Position numbers and translations under genes: made by a program. Under the pieces are notes generated by a model, which worked only from the letters and a program-made list of their open reading frames with translations, did not search any database and was not told the origin of the DNA. From NCBI GenBank assembly GCA_963753195.1, contig CAVWBH010000009.1, positions 496,001-560,000 of the forward strand: 64,000 bases of DNA, in the 5' to 3' direction. This document shows, one piece after another, positions 59,631-64,000 of this stretch. Each line of letters opens with the position of its first letter. Positions within the stretch are counted from its first letter, which is position 1. This DNA comes from Palsa-504 sp963753195 (GTDB taxonomy: Bacteria > Actinomycetota > Actinomycetes > Streptosporangiales > Streptosporangiaceae).

Positions 59631-60377
59631 ATGAAGCGGGCTATTGATGTGGCGCCGTTCGGCGAGCTGGCCGATCCGCGGGTGCTGGCCGAGCTCGCCA
59701 CCGCCGCGGAGGAGCGCGGCTGGGCCGGGTTCTTCGTCTGGGATCACATCACGTACCGGGCGCCGGTGCGGGCGGTGGCCGACCCGTGGGTCTCACTGGC
59801 CGCCGTGGCGGACGCGACCGCCGCGGTGCGGATCGGGCCGATGGTCACGCCGCTGTCCCGGCGGCGGGTGCACAAGCTGGCCAGGGAGACAGTCACGCTC
59901 GACATCCTCAGCTCCGGCCGGCTCACCCTCGGCGTCGGGCTGGGCAGCGCGCGCAACGGCGAGCTGGAGCCGTTCGGCGAGATCACCGATCCGCGCGAGC
60001 GCGCCCGGCGGCTGGACCAGGGCCTGGCCGACCTGGCCAGGTACTGGTCGGGTGAGTTCGAGCCGGCCCCGGTCCAGCGGCCCAGGATCCCCATCTGGGT
60101 CGCCGGCGAATGGCCGAATCGCCGCCCGCTGCAGCGGGCTCTGCGCTGGGACGGCTACTTCCCGATCGGAATGCCCGGTCCTGACGCCCTGGCCGAACTG
60201 GCCGCCGAGATCCGCCAGGCGCGACCGGCCGATGACCCATTCGATGTGATCGTGGAGATCGCCTCGGACGAGGAGACGGGACCGTGGGAGCGAGCAGGAG
60301 CGACCTGGGCGGTCACCGACTTCGGCATGCAACCCACCCGGGCGGCCGTGCTCGCCGTCATCAACGACGGCCCCTGA
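59631..60377 (+). CDS. LLM-class flavin-dependent oxidoreductase (F420/FMN type)
   Basis: A 248-aa TIM-barrel protein of the luciferase-like monooxygenase family, common in F420-using actinomycetes. Seen: LATAAEERGWAGFFVWDHIT near the N-terminus, VRIGPMVTPLSRRRVHKLAR, ETVTLDILSSGRLTLGVGLG, RIPIWVAGEWPNRRPLQRAL and RWDGYFPIG. It is shorter than usual (about 300-350), missing part of the C-terminal barrel. The ATG at 59631 is used since the preceding residues are not conserved. Cofactor and substrate unknown. Ends overlapping the convergent hypothetical gene by 17 bp. Confidence 0.83.
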   Translation: MKRAIDVAPFGELADPRVLAELATAAEERGWAGFFVWDHITYRAPVRAVADPWVSLAAVADATAAVRIGPMVTPLSRRRVHKLARETVTLDILSSGRLTLGVGLGSARNGELEPFGEITDPRERARRLDQGLADLARYWSGEFEPAPVQRPRIPIWVAGEWPNRRPLQRALRWDGYFPIGMPGPDALAELAAEIRQARPADDPFDVIVEIASDEETGPWERAGATWAVTDFGMQPTRAAVLAVINDGP

Positions 60378-60936
60378 GTGCCGGGAGGCGTCTGGCGGGG
60401 CAGCCAAGCGGGGGCGGCGTAAGCCGAGCTCGCGGGGCGAGGAAGGCGTAAGCCGAGCTCGCGGGGCGAGGAGGACGTAAGCCGAGCTGGCGAGGCGGGT
60501 CCGGGGCGGGCTCGGCGGCCGGGCTGAGCTGACGCGGAACGCTGATCGCGGCCGGGGCGGACGGCAACCCGGGCTGGTCGGGCTGGGCCAGGCTGGCCAG
60601 CCGGGCCAGGTGCGCGCCCGGGCCGTCGCGGTCTGCCGCGTGGGCCAGCTGGGCCAGCAGGTCCTCCGGGCCCGCGGACGCCTCGTCGGCGAGCTGCCAC
60701 TCGCGGACAATGCTCCAGCCCTCCGGGCCGGGATCGAAGATGCCGCTGGCAAAGCAGCCCGCCGCGTCCAGCGCCGTGAGGCCGGGATCGTCGTCGGGCA
60801 GAAAGTCTACGTAAGCGGCCGCATCGAGCAGGGACACGACGCTGCGCGCAGCGCGCAGCGCACTGGGGCCAGCGCTGTCCAGCTGCCACCAGGCGCGGGC
60901 CCGGAAGAACTGGGCCGCCATCATCGCCTTGCTCAC
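60361..60936 (-). CDS. Small hypothetical protein with repeated C-terminal tail
   Basis: Up to 191 aa. The first ~115 residues (MAAQFFRARAWWQLDSAGPS, AAYVDFLPDDDPGLTALDAA, GIFDPGPEGWSIVREWQLAD) look like a real small domain of unknown function. The C-terminal ~60 are Pro/Ala/Arg-rich, encoded by about three copies of a ~27-30 bp repeat (60420-60500, unit GTAAGCCGAGCTCGCGGGGC). The repeat may have extended the ORF, so the natural stop is unclear. It starts just after the parE end and is on the same strand upstream-to-downstream of it, so possibly in the parE operon. Confidence 0.45.
   Translation of the reverse strand: MSKAMMAAQFFRARAWWQLDSAGPSALRAARSVVSLLDAAAYVDFLPDDDPGLTALDAAGCFASGIFDPGPEGWSIVREWQLADEASAGPEDLLAQLAHAADRDGPGAHLARLASLAQPDQPGLPSAPAAISVPRQLSPAAEPAPDPPRQLGLRPPRPASSAYAFLAPRARLTPPPLGCPARRLPALRGRR
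60418..60500 (-). repeat. ~27-30-bp tandem repeat, about three copies
   Basis: Plus-strand unit GTAAGCCGAGCTCGCGGGGC followed by GAGGAAGGC or close variants; the third copy diverges (CTGGCGAGGCGGG). Falls in the C-terminal tail of the hypothetical gene. Confidence 0.75.
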
Positions 60937-60983
60937 GGAAAGTGATGATAGCAGCGCCAGATGTTACTGAAAGTTATTTTGGC

Positions 60984-63197
60984 TCAGGCGTCGATGCGGG
61001 ACGGATCCAGCTCGGCCGCGCCGCCGACAATGAAGTCGCGGCGAGGGCCGACGTCGTTGCCCATCAGGAGGTTGAAGATGTCGGCGGCCGCGGCAGCGTC
61101 TTCGATCCTGATCCGGCGCAGGGTGCGATGACGAGGATCCATGGTCGTCTCGGCCAGCTGGGACGCGTCCATCTCACCCAGGCCCTTGTACCGCTGCACC
61201 GGCTCCTTCCACCGCTGGCCGCGCCGCTCCAGCTCGAGCAGGGTGCGGTTCAGCTCCGCGTCGGAATAGGTGTACCGGTACTTGTCCTGGCCCTTGCGCA
61301 CGTTGGTCAGCTCGATCCGGTGCAGCGGCGGGACCCCGGTGAAGACCCGGCCGGCCTCCAGCATGGGCCGCAGGTAGCGGTAGAACAAGGTCAGCAGCAG
61401 GGTGCGGATGTGCGCCCCGTCGACGTCGGCGTCCGCGAGGAAAATGCACCGCTGGTAGCGGGCGGAGTCCAGGTCGAAGGAGTTGCCCGAGCCGGCGCCG
61501 ATGACCTGGATGATGGCGGCGCACTCGGCGTTCTTGAGCATGTCCGCCAGCGAGGCCTTCTGCACGTTGAGGATCTTGCCCCGGATGGGCAGCAGGGCCT
61601 GGAACTCCGAGTCACGGGCCAGCTTGGCGGTGCCGAGCGCGGAGTCGCCCTCCACGATGAACAGCTCGCTGCGGTCATCGGCCGACCGGCAGTCGACCAG
61701 CTTGGCCGGCAGCGACGAGCTAGCCAGGGCCGACTTGCGCCGCTGGTTGTCGCGGTGCTCGCGGGCCGCGATTCGGGCTTTGGCCGCCGCGGTCACTTTC
61801 TCCAGGACCGAGCGGGCCTGCTGCTTGGCGCCCCGCGGCGGCGTCTCGAAGTAGGACCGCAGCTGCGTGCCCACCACCTGGGCGACGATCCGGGATGCGG
61901 CCGGGGTGCCGAGCACCTCCTTGGTCTGGCCCTCGAACTGCGGCTCGGGCAGCCGGACCGAGACCACGGCGACCAGGCCCTCGGACGCATCTTCTTTGGT
62001 CACCGGCTCGTCGCCGTTCTTCAGCAGCCGGACCGCGCGAAGCTGCTCGTTGACGGCGCGGACCAGGGCCCGCTCGAAGCCGGCCACGTGGGTGCCGCCG
62101 TGCGGGGTGGCGATGACGTTCACGAACGAGCGGACGATCGTGTCGTAGCCGCTCCCCCACTGGACCGCGACGTCGACGGCCAGGTCACGCTCCACGTCGG
62201 TGGGCGTCATGTGCCCTCGGTCGTCGAGGACCGGGATGGTCTCGGTGAAGTTTCCCGATCCGGTCAGCCGGATCACGTCGCTCACCGGCTCGCCCGTGCC
62301 CAGGTGCGCGCAGAACTCGCTGATGCCGCCGTCGAAGCGGAACTGCGACTCGCGGGGTTCGGGATCCTCCTGGCGGATGCTGATGCTAAGCCCGGGGACC
62401 AGGTAGGCGGTCTGGCGGGCACGCTCGGTCAGGGCGTCGAAGCTGAACCGGGCGTCACGCAGGAATACCTGCCGGTCCGGCCAGAACCTGATCCGGGTCC
62501 CGGCCGCTTTCCTGGCTCTGGTCCCTCCCGCCCGGCCGAGCTGGCGCAGGCCCGCCTTGCGGGCGAAGTCCGCGTCCGGGCCGGGCCCGGCGAACTCGCC
62601 GGTGACGCCGCGGCGGAAGCTGGCCGCCCAGGTCCGCCCGTCCCGGTCCACCTCGACGTCCAGCCGCGCGGAGAGCGCGTTGACCACCGAGGCGCCTACG
62701 CCGTGCAGCCCGCCGGAAGCCGTGTAAGAGCCGCCGCCGAACTTGCCGCCGGCGTGCAGCCTGGTCATGACCAGCTCGACGCCGGACAGCTTGGTCTTCC
62801 GCTCGATATCGACCGGGATGCCCCGGCCGTCGTCCCGGACCTCGGCCGAGCCGTCCGCGTGCAAGATGACCTCGATCTGCGAGCAGTACCCGGCCAGCGC
62901 CTCGTCCACCGAGTTGTCGAAGATCTCCCATAGGCAGTGCTGCAGGCCCCGGCCGTCCGTGGACCCGACGTACATCCCCGGGCGCTTGCGTACCGCGTCC
63001 AGGCCTTCCAGCACCGACAGGTGCCGGGCGGTGTAGCCGTCAGTGGCTGAGCTGTTACTGGCTGCCGCTTTACCGCGCTGCGGCAGTACCGGCCGGGCCG
63101 CCGGAAGCCGGGCCGTGGCCGGCTCGTCCGTTAGCAGGCAGCCGGGCGGCGGTGCTGGCGTCACGGCTGGCATTGCTGGCGTCACGGTTAGCGTCAC
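60984..63197 (-). CDS. parE: DNA topoisomerase IV subunit B (GyrB/ParE family)
   Basis: A 737-aa type IIA B subunit. ATPase domain: YTARHLSVLEGLDAVRKRPG, EIFDNSVDEALAGY, VRDDGRGIPVDIE, and SYTASGGLHGVGASVVNALS. Toprim: SELFIVEGDSALGTAKLARD, LPIRGKILNVQKA and FLADADVDGAHIRTLLLTLF, with the ending QRYKGLGEMDASQL. Matches the ParE branch of actinomycetes (short, no GyrB insert). The first ~45 residues are unusual and no ribosome site precedes GTG 63197, whereas a good AAGGAG-GTG at 63234 opens a different frame ending at 63070. The true N-terminus is therefore uncertain. Partner: parC at 56839. Confidence 0.92.
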   Translation of the reverse strand: MTLTVTPAMPAVTPAPPPGCLLTDEPATARLPAARPVLPQRGKAAASNSSATDGYTARHLSVLEGLDAVRKRPGMYVGSTDGRGLQHCLWEIFDNSVDEALAGYCSQIEVILHADGSAEVRDDGRGIPVDIERKTKLSGVELVMTRLHAGGKFGGGSYTASGGLHGVGASVVNALSARLDVEVDRDGRTWAASFRRGVTGEFAGPGPDADFARKAGLRQLGRAGGTRARKAAGTRIRFWPDRQVFLRDARFSFDALTERARQTAYLVPGLSISIRQEDPEPRESQFRFDGGISEFCAHLGTGEPVSDVIRLTGSGNFTETIPVLDDRGHMTPTDVERDLAVDVAVQWGSGYDTIVRSFVNVIATPHGGTHVAGFERALVRAVNEQLRAVRLLKNGDEPVTKEDASEGLVAVVSVRLPEPQFEGQTKEVLGTPAASRIVAQVVGTQLRSYFETPPRGAKQQARSVLEKVTAAAKARIAAREHRDNQRRKSALASSSLPAKLVDCRSADDRSELFIVEGDSALGTAKLARDSEFQALLPIRGKILNVQKASLADMLKNAECAAIIQVIGAGSGNSFDLDSARYQRCIFLADADVDGAHIRTLLLTLFYRYLRPMLEAGRVFTGVPPLHRIELTNVRKGQDKYRYTYSDAELNRTLLELERRGQRWKEPVQRYKGLGEMDASQLAETTMDPRHRTLRRIRIEDAAAAADIFNLLMGNDVGPRRDFIVGGAAELDPSRIDA

Positions 63198-63686
63198 GGT
63201 TGGCGGAAGTGCTGGTTGATAGGGCGGTGGTCACGGACCAGCGAGCTCCTTCCAGTGATACACGTGTTCTAAACATACCGCATTGCCAGCTAAACAGAGC
63301 GCCAGGAGAGCGTGTCGCGCAAACCTCGCACGGCCAGCTGGGGCCTGACCGAAGAGTAGCTTCCCCTCACCGCCGCCGTGACCCTGCCACGCAGCGATCC
63401 GGCCGGGAAATTTTCCGGCTCGCCCCGCCGGATGCTTCAGCCGGCCGGGATGTGGGTACATCGTTAGCAAGACACACGGTGCCTGTGTGCTGCCGGCCTC
63501 AACGCCGGCGGGACACAGGCACCCTGCGTCAGGGCAGCAAAGGGCACGCGGAGGTTTCGCTTGTGGCGTACAGCACGTCAAGAAGGGAACGCCGGGCCAC
63601 CGGTATGTGTTGCACTGAGCTGTAAGGGCAGGGAACTGGAGCCAGACGGACGTAGAAGCCGGAGGCACGACGCGAGGCAGGCAACG
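63198..63686. other. Divergent intergenic region, parE / small zinc-ribbon gene
   Basis: About 490 bp. It includes tandem TCACGGTTAGCG/TCACGGTTGGCG-type repeats near 63181-63205, and the strong interrupted hairpin at 63478-63523. Both promoters should lie here. A short minus-strand frame with a fair ribosome site starts at 63234. Confidence 0.45.
63478..63523. ncRNA. Highly structured 46-nt element, possible RNA leader
   Basis: Outer arms GGTGCCTGTGT (63478-63488) and ACACAGGCACC (63513-63523) pair perfectly over 11 bp. Inner arms GCCGGC (63492-63497) and GCCGGC (63504-63509) add 6 bp with a 6-nt loop, separated by a 3x3 internal loop. It is upstream of the small zinc-ribbon gene on the plus strand. 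Either a leader/attenuator or a terminator for an undetected short transcript. Confidence 0.4.
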
Positions 63687-63899
63687 TTGACTGGAGCTAT
63701 AGCCCCCACAAAGCCGCTGACTGCGCTAGACGTCTGCGATCGCTGCGGCGCCCAGGCGTATGTCCGCGTGCTGCTCGCGAATGGCGGAGAACTGCTGTTC
63801 TGCGCACATCACGGCCGCAAGCACGCTGACGCGCTGGCCAAGGTCGCGGTGGATATCCAGGACGAGACCAACCGGCTGTCCGAACCGCAGCCGAACTAG
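63687..63899 (+). CDS. Small DUF7455-type zinc-ribbon protein
   Basis: A 70-aa protein from TTG 63687; the longer frame to 63561 has no family character. It matches the actinobacterial DUF7455 family: KPLTALDVCDRCGAQAYVRV, then LLANGGELLFCAHHGRKHAD and VDIQDETNRL. CDRC plus CAHH would bind one zinc ion. Function unknown; it is conserved next to parE and the primary sigma factor gene in streptomycetes, which suggests that the neighbouring gene beyond the window may be a sigma factor (inference). A strong terminator follows. Confidence 0.85.
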   Translation: MTGAIAPTKPLTALDVCDRCGAQAYVRVLLANGGELLFCAHHGRKHADALAKVAVDIQDETNRLSEPQPN

Positions 63900-63947
63900 C
63901 AGCGCAGGCGGCCTGGTCGGCAACGGAGCCGACCGTCGGCGTGGAAC

Positions 63948-63981
63948 GCCGGCGCCAGTAGTGACTGGCGTCGGCCTTTTT
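63948..63981 (+). terminator. Rho-independent terminator
   Basis: GCCGGCGCCAGT (63948-63959), loop AGTG, ACTGGCGTCGGC (63964-63975; one G-U pair), then CCTTTTTG. It is 48 bp after the DUF7455 stop. Confidence 0.9.
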
Positions 63982-64000
63982 GTTGCCCCGGGTTTTTTGC

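Noticed and set aside
1..64000. tRNA, rRNA, CRISPR arrays, intact insertion sequences
   Set aside because: No cloverleaf, rRNA-like or regular repeat-spacer pattern, and no transposase motif, was recognised on either strand.

Overview
The window is very GC-rich, uses GTG/TTG starts often, and carries an imuA'-imuB-dnaE2 mutasome with an actinobacterial SOS box, a DevR/DosR-like regulator and a separately encoded topoisomerase IV pair. Together these point to a chromosomal segment of a large-genome actinomycete (Streptosporangiales/Streptomyces-like; the genus cannot be fixed from sequence alone). I see no rRNA, tRNA, CRISPR array or intact transposase.

Region 1 (1-22.6 kb) is an exopolysaccharide locus. 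It has dTDP-rhamnose genes (rmlB 3' end, rmlD, rmlC), two Wzz-like membrane proteins, a Wzy/WaaL-like polymerase, two secreted beta-helix paralogues, a patatin, several glycosyltransferases, a methyltransferase, a Wzx-like flippase, and a polyprenyl-phosphate sugar transferase followed by a GT4. The 13-17.5 kb part is decaying and rearranged: a ~1 kb segmental duplication made a dead glycosyltransferase copy, and I read relics of a GH16 glucanase and of another glycosyltransferase. A paired TGCGGAAT/TGCGGCAT motif recurs upstream of several of these genes.

Region 2 (22.6-34 kb) is signalling: a membrane PAS-GGDEF-EAL protein; a PAS-kinase-receiver protein whose phosphoacceptor His is replaced by Thr; and an operon of a DHp protein with a degenerate ATPase domain plus an intact PAS-kinase-receiver hybrid, divergent from a DevR-like response regulator. 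A GT4 and a small unknown gene follow.

Region 3 (34-42.2 kb) holds the SOS mutasome operon (imuA'-imuB-dnaE2, minus strand) with repeat-expanded linkers, a decayed Phd/RelE-type toxin-antitoxin pair, a DUF1801 protein and an LpqC/PHB-depolymerase-like hydrolase.

Region 4 (42.2-47.6 kb) is the most interesting: an ECF sigma factor, a 147-aa beta-rich protein, a TPR-CHAT caspase-like protease and a cytosolic subtilase with a Gly/Cys/His-repeat tail. I infer a protease-controlled sigma-factor system, parallel to the TPR-CHAT/Csx30/RpoE arrangement of type III-E CRISPR but without CRISPR.

Region 5 (47.6-64 kb) is housekeeping or conserved: a SCO1-like double thioredoxin-fold lipoprotein, NDH-2, a BrkB/YihY membrane protein, a PEBP, an HTH/molybdate-binding-like regulator, YjbQ, a CobU fusion, a PfkB kinase, an SDR, topoisomerase IV A and B subunits flanking an LLM oxidoreductase, and a small zinc-ribbon protein ending at a strong terminator.
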